Source: Streptomyces sp. NBC_01294
GTDB lineage: Bacteria > Actinomycetota > Actinomycetes > Streptomycetales > Streptomycetaceae
Assembly (NCBI RefSeq): GCF_035917235.1
Contig: NZ_CP108423.1
Span: 4,989,501 to 5,053,500 of the forward strand
Direction of reading: 5' to 3'
DNA length: 64,000 nucleotides
Shown here one piece after another: positions 44,471 through 51,268 of the stretch (position 1 is the first letter of the stretch; each line of letters begins with the position of its first letter). The position numbers were made by a program, and so were the translations under genes. The notes under the pieces were generated by a model. It had not been told where the DNA came from and made no database searches. It worked only from the letters and a program-made list of their open reading frames with translations.

Positions 44471-45460
44471 CTACTTGCCGCGGGCGATGTCGATCTGGAG
44501 TTGCACTTCTCGATCGACGTCCAACGCCGCCTTCTCGACAAGCTGCTCGAAGGGTTCGAAGGCGTCTTCGATGGCTGCGTACTCGCGTACGAGGTCGTGC
44601 TTGTCGCTGATGGACTCCAGTGCGGAGATCTCGTTTCGCCACCGCTCCATGTCTGCCTTGGAGTACGGGTACTTTTTCCCGCGGACCTGTTCAAGAGTTG
44701 GGTTCGTGGCGAGGTTCGCCTGCACGAGACGAAGAGCGTCGCCGCGCACGAGTTGCGGGACACCAAGGTTGTCCTCGATGAACGCGAGACTGTCGCTGAT
44801 TTCGTCCAGCCGGGCATCGAGGTACTGGGCCAGAGCGCTGCGGACCTGGGGCAGGTCGAGTCCTACCTCGCGACGTAGCTGCGCGGCGATCTTCTGCGGG
44901 AGGTTCTGCTGCATGAAGCCCGAGCCGCCTCCGGTGAACCGCGATATCTCCGGCCCTAGAGGGGCACTGCCAAAGGCCATGAACCGGCTATATGACTCCA
45001 GCGCGGTACAGGCGGAGTCGAAGTAGATCAAAGTGGCCGGCATGAGGACTTCGCGCCTCAGCTTGTCGCGGTGGTACATCTCGTTGCGGTACTTGTGCAA
45101 CTTCTCCAGGACGGGGCCGAGTGCCGGATCGAGCGTCCCGCGATCGACCAAGAGCGTCACCTTGGCGTCGAAGTTGCGGTCGATGTTCTTCAGTTCCGAC
45201 TTGGGAATGATCCTGGCCTCGATCGAAGGGATCTCTGCCGCTGCTTCTGCGTGCCCGCTGGCGGCCAGCTCTTTGCACGTGGCTAGCATGCCCGTGAGTA
45301 TCTTCTGGTCCCAGAGCGCTGACTGAACCGTCCGGTGAAGAATCAGCTCGGTCACGCTGTCGAGGAGTATGAACGCCAGTCGCAGGTGGGGCACACGCCC
45401 CTTCTCGATCAGGCCCTTGGCCTCTTCGAGCTGCACGACAATCAGTTCCAGCCGCTCCAT
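44471..45460 (-). CDS. HEPN-like protein with RX4H motif
   Basis: 329 residues, not recognised as a named family. The N-terminal 140 residues are helical and end with Arg125-Asn126-x3-His130 in LHKYRNEMYHRDK. This is the RX4-6H pattern, with the typical polar Asn, that marks the ribonuclease site of HEPN domains. The remainder is long charged helices (coiled-coil likely, residues 190-320). The ATG at 45460 has GGAGG 7 nt upstream, the best ribosome site of the operon. HEPN RNases occur in abortive-infection and toxin systems. The motif was found by eye, so family membership needs structural proof. Confidence 0.55.
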   Translation of the reverse strand: MERLELIVVQLEEAKGLIEKGRVPHLRLAFILLDSVTELILHRTVQSALWDQKILTGMLATCKELAASGHAEAAAEIPSIEARIIPKSELKNIDRNFDAKVTLLVDRGTLDPALGPVLEKLHKYRNEMYHRDKLRREVLMPATLIYFDSACTALESYSRFMAFGSAPLGPEISRFTGGGSGFMQQNLPQKIAAQLRREVGLDLPQVRSALAQYLDARLDEISDSLAFIEDNLGVPQLVRGDALRLVQANLATNPTLEQVRGKKYPYSKADMERWRNEISALESISDKHDLVREYAAIEDAFEPFEQLVEKAALDVDREVQLQIDIARGK

Positions 45461-45577
45461 GTCGATCCTCCGTCGCCTTCTGCTCCACATCATCCTGCCT
45501 TGCAGTGGAGGCGGCACGCGATATTGCTTGCGGCCTGAGAGGGCACGGCCTAGCCTCCCGCGCCTATCCAGCCGTGA

Positions 45578-46516
45578 TCACCGTTTTTGGGATGCCATCT
45601 GCGCCGGCGTCGCCGTGCAGCGAAACCCGGTGTCGTCGTCGTGCATCATGTTGTTGGCATCGTTGGGGACAGCTGGGGCTCCCCGAAAAAGTGGGCTTGT
45701 GAAGGCACTGCCGCGGAGTTCGTAGCGACCTGGCGTGGTCGCCGTTGCGAGCCACTCCCACACGTTGCCCACCATGTCGTACACGCCGTACGGCGAGACG
45801 CCGCTGTGGTACCGGGAGACGGACGTCGTGCTCTCCACGCCGGTTTCTCGGACGTTGCATTTGGCCGCTGTCTTTTGATCGCCCCAAGGGAAAGTGCGCC
45901 CGGACGTGCCGCGCGCTGCTTTCTCCCACTGCTCGGCTGTTGGCAGCGACTTCCCCGCCCACGTCGCGTAGGCATCGGCGTCTCGCCAAGTTACGTGCAC
46001 GACGGGGTGGTCGTAGAGGTCACGGGGACATCGGCCGTTCTCCCAGTGCTCGGGCACGGCGTGACGGGTTGCCGCGCAGAACCGCGCGTAGTCGGCGTTG
46101 GTCGTAGGGAACGTGTCTATGAGGAACTCGTCCACCCAGATGGGTTCATCGCGGGGCCCAGACAGGAAGATCCCTTCCGGAACGCATGCCATGAGCCTTC
46201 CATCACCCGGATACTTGACGTAGTCGCCGCTGCTCGTCCCCTCGCCTTCAGGTTCGATGACAGTGTGTGTGGGCACGTCGTCCGCAGCCAGAATGCCGAC
46301 GAAGCGGCCTTGGGTGTCCTTATCGGCCTTGGCGAGCAAAGTGTCCAACGCCGCTTGATTCACCATGCGGATGGACGCTTGTTCGCCGTCCGCCTCCCAC
46401 CGGGAAACGATCCGATCGGATACCCCAAGTTTGTCGGCGAACTCCATGAGACTCATCCGTACGGCTTCGCGTAGCGCCTTAACTTCACGTCCGGTCCATT
46501 TCGTAACGAGCGGCAT
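45578..46516 (-). CDS. XRE helix-turn-helix fused to SUMF1/FGE-type domain
   Basis: 312 residues. Residues about 8-60 are an XRE-type helix-turn-helix (LREAVRMSLMEFADKLGVSDRIVSRWE). Residues about 105-305 form a formylglycine-generating-enzyme/SUMF1 domain (ETGVESTTSV.., PYGVYDMVGNVWEW, GFRC). The catalytic cysteine pair of true FGE (GGS-x-C-H-x3-C) is absent, the segment reading LRGSAFTSPLFRGAP, so it should not make formylglycine. It may use the SUMF1 fold as a binding or ergothioneine/iron-type enzyme domain coupled to DNA binding. It lies upstream of the HEPN-like gene on the same strand. Confidence 0.78.
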   Translation of the reverse strand: MPLVTKWTGREVKALREAVRMSLMEFADKLGVSDRIVSRWEADGEQASIRMVNQAALDTLLAKADKDTQGRFVGILAADDVPTHTVIEPEGEGTSSGDYVKYPGDGRLMACVPEGIFLSGPRDEPIWVDEFLIDTFPTTNADYARFCAATRHAVPEHWENGRCPRDLYDHPVVHVTWRDADAYATWAGKSLPTAEQWEKAARGTSGRTFPWGDQKTAAKCNVRETGVESTTSVSRYHSGVSPYGVYDMVGNVWEWLATATTPGRYELRGSAFTSPLFRGAPAVPNDANNMMHDDDTGFRCTATPAQMASQKR

Positions 46517-46567
46517 GGGCTACCTCTGTCGAGGGCCGCCACCCTCTTGGGCGGCGGCGCACGTCGT

Positions 46568-47353
46568 CTACAGGCGCTCGCCGGGGATTCCGGCGTAGGC
46601 GTCACGCAATGCGGTGAGCGTGGGGTGATCCATGGGGAACTGCACGTCGTCGATTGCGCTGACTGAGCGCACACCGATCGTCGTGTTCGTGGCGAACGCG
46701 GCCGCCATGTTCGGGATGTCCGCGAGGAGTACCGGTGCAGAGATCTGCTTGGGTGCGTTGAGTGCTTGGAGGAGAAGCATCGTCGTGCCAGGGAGTACAG
46801 GGGCGTCCGGCCAGATGACCGTACCGTCCCGGTCGATGAACCCCAGATTCCAGGTTCCGCCCTCGGACACCCTTCCGTTCGGTTCGACGAAAATGGCGTC
46901 ATCGAACCCAGCGATCTGGGCGTCACGGCGTAGGCGCAGCTGAGGATGAAGGCCGATGTGCTTCACCGCCGCGCTGTCGCGGGTGAAGGCGTAGGTCTTG
47001 GCCGTGAGAGGTGGCGGCGGCATGGCACCTGCGGGCCGCAGGTTCACCAGGATGTGCGGGTCTTTCGCGTCGCTGGGACGCCCCATGTCGAGTGCAGGGT
47101 CGAAGATGGTGACGCGCAGGCCGGCGGTCCCGGTAATGCCGCTGGCTGCCTGGCGGATGTAGTTCAGCGTCCGTGCGCGGTCCAACTCGACGCCGAAGAC
47201 GATGCGGCAGTCGCGTACCAGGCGGTCAAGATGGAGCGACAGACCCCTGATGGTGCCGTCCTCCATCCGCATGGAGGTGAAGTGCCCGTAGTTCGTGAGC
47301 GCGAGGCCCTGGAGGTCGTCGAGGGTGACGGGGTTTCCGTTGAGTTCGGCCAT
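46568..47353 (-). CDS. Class IV aminotransferase
   Basis: 261-residue PLP enzyme of fold type IV (branched-chain/D-amino-acid aminotransferase or aminodeoxychorismate lyase group). The catalytic Lys131 lies in AAVKHIGLHPQLRLRR, followed by the diagnostic DDAIFVEPNGRVSEGGTWNLGF. The ATG at 47353 has GGGGGG close upstream. It is the first gene of the four-gene minus-strand run (gaps 51, 117 and 97 bp). A possible inverted repeat (AAGAGTG/CACTCTT, 47437-47475) lies in its promoter region. Such enzymes on an AICE are unusual; the substrate is unknown. Confidence 0.85.
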   Translation of the reverse strand: MAELNGNPVTLDDLQGLALTNYGHFTSMRMEDGTIRGLSLHLDRLVRDCRIVFGVELDRARTLNYIRQAASGITGTAGLRVTIFDPALDMGRPSDAKDPHILVNLRPAGAMPPPPLTAKTYAFTRDSAAVKHIGLHPQLRLRRDAQIAGFDDAIFVEPNGRVSEGGTWNLGFIDRDGTVIWPDAPVLPGTTMLLLQALNAPKQISAPVLLADIPNMAAAFATNTTIGVRSVSAIDDVQFPMDHPTLTALRDAYAGIPGERL

Positions 47354-47507
47354 GCCCCCCAGTCTTGCAGCAGGCTGGACTGCGCCAACACCCCGTAAGG
47401 GAGTGGAAGTTCGGATTAGTTCGGTGCGGGCGCTGCAAGAGTGCGTACACATAACGCCTCCCCCGCGACACTCTTAATGCATGACGACATGCGCACCGCG
47501 AGAGACG

Positions 47508-47891
47508 CTAGGGGCCGGACTGCCCCTCAGCGGACCTCACGACTTCCTCCAGCTGACCGACTCGTTTGATGAGGCCGGCCAGTTCGGTCGAGACGCGCGT
47601 GACCTCGGCCTGCAAGTCGGCCAGACTCTGGGCAGCCTCGCGGGGTCCCTGCTCGCCAGGGGTGGTTTCGCGGACGTAGGTACCGCTCCCCGAGACACCC
47701 TCCACCAGCCCCTCATCCCGCAGCTGGGTGTATGCGTTCTGGACTGTCATGAGGGAAACGCCGAGCTTCTTGGCGTAGGCCCGTCCTCCGGGGAGTCGGT
47801 CCCCAGGGCCGAACGTCCCCGCGGCGATCTCGCCCCTGATCCTGGCGGCGATCTCACGGGCGTTGGGCTTCCTCTTCGGCTCTGAATCCAT
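47508..47891 (-). CDS. GntR-family regulator (KorSA-like)
   Basis: 127-residue protein with an N-terminal GntR winged helix (REIAARIRGEIAAGTFGPGDRLPG, then SLMTVQNAYTQLRDEGLVEGVSGSGTYV). A short helical tail without an effector domain follows. Short GntR proteins of this kind (KorSA in pSAM2) repress AICE transfer and replication genes. Three GACCTAGGTC-type operators lie directly upstream (47907-47997), so it is probably autoregulated and controls the divergent conjugation genes. It could also read through into the aminotransferase gene 154 bp downstream. Confidence 0.85.
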   Translation of the reverse strand: MDSEPKRKPNAREIAARIRGEIAAGTFGPGDRLPGGRAYAKKLGVSLMTVQNAYTQLRDEGLVEGVSGSGTYVRETTPGEQGPREAAQSLADLQAEVTRVSTELAGLIKRVGQLEEVVRSAEGQSGP

Positions 47892-47906
47892 CCCGAAAGC
47901 GTACTT

Positions 47907-47997
47907 GACCTAGGTCGATTCGAATCGGACAGCGTGCCACTTGACGATCCGTAAGCGACCTAGGTAGCTTTCTCATCAACGGCAAGTGACCTAGGTC
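47907..47997. promoter_or_regulatory. Three GntR operator palindromes
   Basis: GACCTAGGTC at 47907-47916 and 47988-47997, with GACCTAGGTA at 47957-47966. All are in the divergent gap. The first lies 16 bp before the regulator's start codon and includes a possible -35 (TTGACC). Confidence 0.8.
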
Positions 47998-48744
47998 GCT
48001 TTGCTCTACGGGCCCCTAAGCCTGTGGAGATGCCTGGCCTCGTCGTGCTCCTCAGGGCACGGAGGGGCTCTGCACCACCAGGCGGCTCTTTGAGCTGCCG
48101 CTCGGTTCCGGCGTGTGTCCCGTGTGCCCGTGCTCACGGGAGGTCGTCTTCGGCCTACCGCGCCTCGCCGGAAGCCTCCGTTCCTTAAGAACTCAACAGA
48201 GTGCCAAGCGAAACGAGACGGGGCGTGACCCCCGTCCCCATGGCGACGGGCAGTCGTCGGCGGCAACACCTTGTCTTGCGTTCTGGCTCTGGAGAACACC
48301 TCGCTTCAAAGGGGGTGCCACCCGTTACGCGCCGCCCTGCTGGCGTCAGAGCAGTGACGATGACGCACCCGACTCCCAGGCTCGGGACCGGAGCGCCGTG
48401 GCAACGGTGCGCCGGTGAAGCCTCGCCCCTCCGGCTTGGAGGCTCCTGTCATCCACCGACATCTACGGGCGCTCGCCGTACTGGACCGGTACGGCCAGCC
48501 GCGCCCCTCGCGTCACCGCTCAACCGCCTTGCGAGGCATCTCCAGGCTTCACCGCCCGGCATTGCTCGCACGGCCCGCTCTCCCTTCCGCAGTGCTCGCA
48601 GCGCTGCGGCCGGTTGCCTCCCCCGCCCGTCACGTACGGGCGGGGTGGAGGGGAGCCGCGAAGTTCGGGCTTCACCCCCGGGGCGCTGCCTCTCACCACG
48701 GACCGAGGCGCCCCGGTTCCCTTCGCTCATCAGGAGAGATCGAC
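47998..48744 (+). other. Long untranslated region with hairpins before the transfer operon
   Basis: No convincing gene in about 750 bp. It has three inverted repeats: GCCGTAC/GTACGGC (48475-48495), CCCCGCCCGT/ACGGGCGGGG (48621-48645) and CCGGGGCG/CGCCCCGG (48678-48716). It is probably the long leader of the operon starting at 48745, or a site for transfer or replication proteins. Confidence 0.5.
48678..48716 (+). other. Hairpin A with CCTCTCACCAC loop
   Basis: Arms CCGGGGCG/CGCCCCGG enclose an inner CCTC/GAGG pair and the loop CCTCTCACCACGGACC. It lies 28 nt before ATG 48745. The loop is shared with the hairpin at 55918-55958 although the stems differ. Confidence 0.6.
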
Positions 48745-49065
48745 ATGCGTTCGTACATCGGTAACCACCAGATCGTGAACCCGGCTGAGTTCGAAGAGCT
48801 GGCGCTCGGCTTCGATGAACTGCCCCTCGGGCTCGACCGTGACCTGTTCCGCGGCCCGCTGACCCCGGAGACGCTCCAGGAGCGGGCCGCCCGTGAGGCG
48901 GTAGCCCGCGAGGTCATCGCCGAGCTGGCCGCCCTGGGGGAGGGTGGCGACGAGATCGCCGCGTGGGACGCGCTCTACGCCGACGCGCTGACTCGCACGG
49001 TGCCCTTCCTGCGGGGCGCTGCCCGCGACGCCGGCCGTTCCGCCCGGATGGGGGAAGCGGCATGA
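48745..49065 (+). CDS. Small AICE protein, first gene of the transfer operon
   Basis: 106 residues, acidic and mostly helical (FEELALGFDELPLGLDRDLF, then TLQERAAREAVAREVIAELAAL). No known domain is recognised. AGGAGA lies upstream of ATG 48745. Its stop overlaps the GGDEF gene start (ATGA), so the two are translationally coupled. Similar small proteins begin AICE operons, but I cannot assign a role. Confidence 0.65.
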   Translation: MRSYIGNHQIVNPAEFEELALGFDELPLGLDRDLFRGPLTPETLQERAAREAVAREVIAELAALGEGGDEIAAWDALYADALTRTVPFLRGAARDAGRSARMGEAA

Positions 49066-49709
49066 GCCACACCATGACGGCTCTGGCCGCAGCGCTTCCG
49101 CTCTTGTCGGGCTGGTCCGTACACAGTCTGTGGATGCGGCGCCGGATTGAGGCCGCTCGCCGCGATCCCCTGTCTGGCCTGCTGACTCGGGATGGCTTTA
49201 CGGAGCGTGCCGAGCGTTGGCTGCGATTCAGGCCGAGGGCGGTCTGCCTGATCGACCTCAACAAGTTCAAGCAGATCAACGACACCTACGGCCATGCCGC
49301 CGGCGACGCGGTCATCCGTGCTGCTGGCGAGCGGCTGAGTGAGTGGGCCCTCAACAACTCCGCCGTCGTGGGCCGCTTGGGCGGCGACGAGTTCGCAGCC
49401 GTCGCCCCTGCCTACAGCCAGGGTCAGCTCACCGAGACTCTCGACAGCCTGCTCGCCGCACTAGAGCAGCCGGTAGTGGCGGGGGGCCACGTGCTGACGG
49501 TCAGCGCTTCGATCGGCGCGGCCGTCTTCAACCCTCGTGCGGATCAGGCAGGCCTCTCCGAGTTGCTGCGGCTGGCGGATGAGCAGATGTACAAGGCCAA
49601 GCAGCGCGGCGGAGGCTGGCGCATCGCTCACCGGCTGACGGTCCCTGCGGCGGGCACGGTCAACGGCCGCCGTGACGGCCGCCGCGGCACCAGCGGGGAG
49701 GCGGCGTGA
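49062..49709 (+). CDS. GGDEF-domain diguanylate cyclase
   Basis: 215 residues. After a short hydrophobic N-terminus (MTALAAALPLLSGWSVHSLW), a complete GGDEF domain covers about 35-195. Metal and substrate motifs (CLIDLNKFKQINDTYGHAAGD) and the intact RLGGDEF signature (about residue 105) are present, so it should make cyclic di-GMP. No RxxD inhibitory site precedes the signature and no sensor domain is present. Cyclic di-GMP represses sporulation through BldD in Streptomyces, so an element-borne cyclase could influence when its host differentiates. It overlaps both neighbouring genes in the transfer operon. Confidence 0.88.
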   Translation: MSHTMTALAAALPLLSGWSVHSLWMRRRIEAARRDPLSGLLTRDGFTERAERWLRFRPRAVCLIDLNKFKQINDTYGHAAGDAVIRAAGERLSEWALNNSAVVGRLGGDEFAAVAPAYSQGQLTETLDSLLAALEQPVVAGGHVLTVSASIGAAVFNPRADQAGLSELLRLADEQMYKAKQRGGGWRIAHRLTVPAAGTVNGRRDGRRGTSGEAA

Positions 49710-50797
49710 TGGCGACCCGCAAGGCACTGACCAAGGCGCAGAAGATCGTGTTGACGGCTGCCTTCGTGCCCATGCTCGCTACCGGTGTCGCCGGTGGTGT
49801 GGGGACGTTCAGCAACATCAGCCGCGCCTACGGCTCGGGTACGGCGCTGGGCGCGGTGGCGGCCGGTGAGGGCGCGACCGCCGTTCTGGCGCTGGTACTG
49901 CTCGGGCTGACGATGCTGGGCCAGTCCTCCCCGGGAATCATCCGGGTGGGCCTGTGGGCCCTGCCGGCCGCCGCGTCGGTGATGGCCGCGATGGCCGCCG
50001 ATGACCCGGGCCGCACCGTGATCTACGCCGTGACGCCGATGGGCATGTGCGTCGCGGCAGAGGGCATGGCGTTCCTCGCCCGGCGGATCGTGGTCCACCA
50101 GGACGGCCGCGACATCGAGGCGGAAGCGAAGGCAGCCGCCGTGGTGCGGTCTCTGGCCTACCACCGGGCCCGCGCGGTGAACCACCCGCAGGCATGGGTG
50201 CGGAAGTCGTCCGACCGGACATCGTGGAAGCTGGCCCGGAAGGTCGGGCTGGGTGACGCGTCGTTGGGTGCGCGACTCCTGGACGTCCAGCGCGACCGGC
50301 TCACCAGCGGTGCGGACGCCGCCCTGGCCGCCATGTTCACCGCCCCCGCAAACCAGCATGAAACGGCAGAGTTCACCGTAAATCGGTTGGGGTCTGACCT
50401 GCGGGAGTCGGCCCCCGAGGCCCCGCTTGTGACGGCCGAACTCCCCGCCCCCGAGTCGGCCGACCCGGTACCGGTCATCGAGTCGGTGAAGCTGGCCGAG
50501 GCGGTTGCGGTAGTCGAGCCGGTCGAGCTTCCCCAGTCGGCCCCGGTGAAGTCGGTCGCCGCTGCGGAGTCGGTTCCGCGTCGGGCGACCGGCCGGGTAC
50601 CGAAGTCGGCCCGCACTCCCCGACCGACGCGCGATTCGAATGAGCTACTGGACGAGGCCCGGTCGGTCACGGCCAACTGGACCGATGGCGAGCTGACAGC
50701 CGAGGCCATCCGCAAGGCGGTCCGTACCTCGTCCGCCAACGGCCGTCTCCTGCGCGACACGCTCAAGGCCGAGCGCGCCGAACGGGCGGCTGCCTGA
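49709..50797 (+). CDS. SpdB-like conjugal spread membrane protein
   Basis: 362 residues. Four hydrophobic segments lie in the first 135 residues (LTAAFVPMLATGVAGGVG, AVAAGEGATAVLALVLLGLTML, IIRVGLWALPAAASVMAAM, ITPM-type helix). A charged, Pro/Glu/Val-rich tail follows, with SVTANWTDGELTAEAIRKAV near the end. This is the layout of Spd-type proteins that help the element spread between mycelial compartments. ATG 49709 shares its A with the preceding stop; a GTG three bases earlier is equally possible. It is followed by an overlapping gene. Confidence 0.65.
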   Translation: MATRKALTKAQKIVLTAAFVPMLATGVAGGVGTFSNISRAYGSGTALGAVAAGEGATAVLALVLLGLTMLGQSSPGIIRVGLWALPAAASVMAAMAADDPGRTVIYAVTPMGMCVAAEGMAFLARRIVVHQDGRDIEAEAKAAAVVRSLAYHRARAVNHPQAWVRKSSDRTSWKLARKVGLGDASLGARLLDVQRDRLTSGADAALAAMFTAPANQHETAEFTVNRLGSDLRESAPEAPLVTAELPAPESADPVPVIESVKLAEAVAVVEPVELPQSAPVKSVAAAESVPRRATGRVPKSARTPRPTRDSNELLDEARSVTANWTDGELTAEAIRKAVRTSSANGRLLRDTLKAERAERAAA

Positions 50798-51180
50798 TGA
50801 GGTCGCTGACATACGGCAAGTGCCTCGACCCGGATGGCGCCCGCTTCGGGATACCCACCTACCCGTGGCGCCTCGCCCCCGAAGGCATGGCCACCCGCCG
50901 GCAGCTCCGCGCCGAGGGGCTACGGCCTGGTGGCCAGCCGATCGCCGCGCAGCTCCTCCGGCCTCGGTTCAGGCGCGGGCCGCTGGTGGCCTACCTCTAC
51001 CGCATCGAGCTGGCCAAGCCTGTACGGCCCATGACCTCACGCAAGTGGGGCGCGCTCGCCTTGGCGATGCTCGCCCGCCGCACCTGCCCCGAGTGCTCCA
51101 CCGACGCCGGATACGTCATCCCGGCATCGCTCGGCATGTGCGTGCCCTGTGCCTACCCCGAAGAACAGCGCGCCGCCTGA
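50797..51180 (+). CDS. RRQRL-motif-like zinc-binding protein
   Basis: 127 residues. The conserved block PWRLAPEGMATRRQLRAEGLRPGGQP corresponds to the RRQRL-motif proteins of actinomycete plasmids and AICEs. Two cysteine pairs near the C-terminus (CPEC at about 97, CVPC at about 115) should bind zinc. The start overlaps the previous stop (TGATG). A hairpin at 51199 follows, separating it from the translocase gene. Function is unknown but always linked to transfer genes as far as I recall. Confidence 0.72.
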   Translation: MRSLTYGKCLDPDGARFGIPTYPWRLAPEGMATRRQLRAEGLRPGGQPIAAQLLRPRFRRGPLVAYLYRIELAKPVRPMTSRKWGALALAMLARRTCPECSTDAGYVIPASLGMCVPCAYPEEQRAA

Positions 51181-51198
51181 CCTGCACCTCTGCTGCTC

Positions 51199-51234
51199 AG
51201 GGGGACCCGGACGCCTCGCCGTCCGGGTCCCCCT
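51199..51234 (+). terminator. Terminator or attenuator before the translocase gene
   Basis: A perfect 15-bp stem (AGGGGGACCCGGACG) with a six-base loop, followed by TTCC. It lies inside the operon 35 bp before the translocase start, so it may reduce its expression relative to upstream genes. Confidence 0.8.
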
Positions 51235-51268
51235 TCCATCCCACTCGATCTGAGGGAGCAGACCCACC

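Noticed and set aside
48201..48744. Open frames in the long leader before the transfer operon
   Set aside because: No ribosome site, no recognisable domain, biased composition typical of noncoding GC-rich DNA, and overlap with several hairpins.
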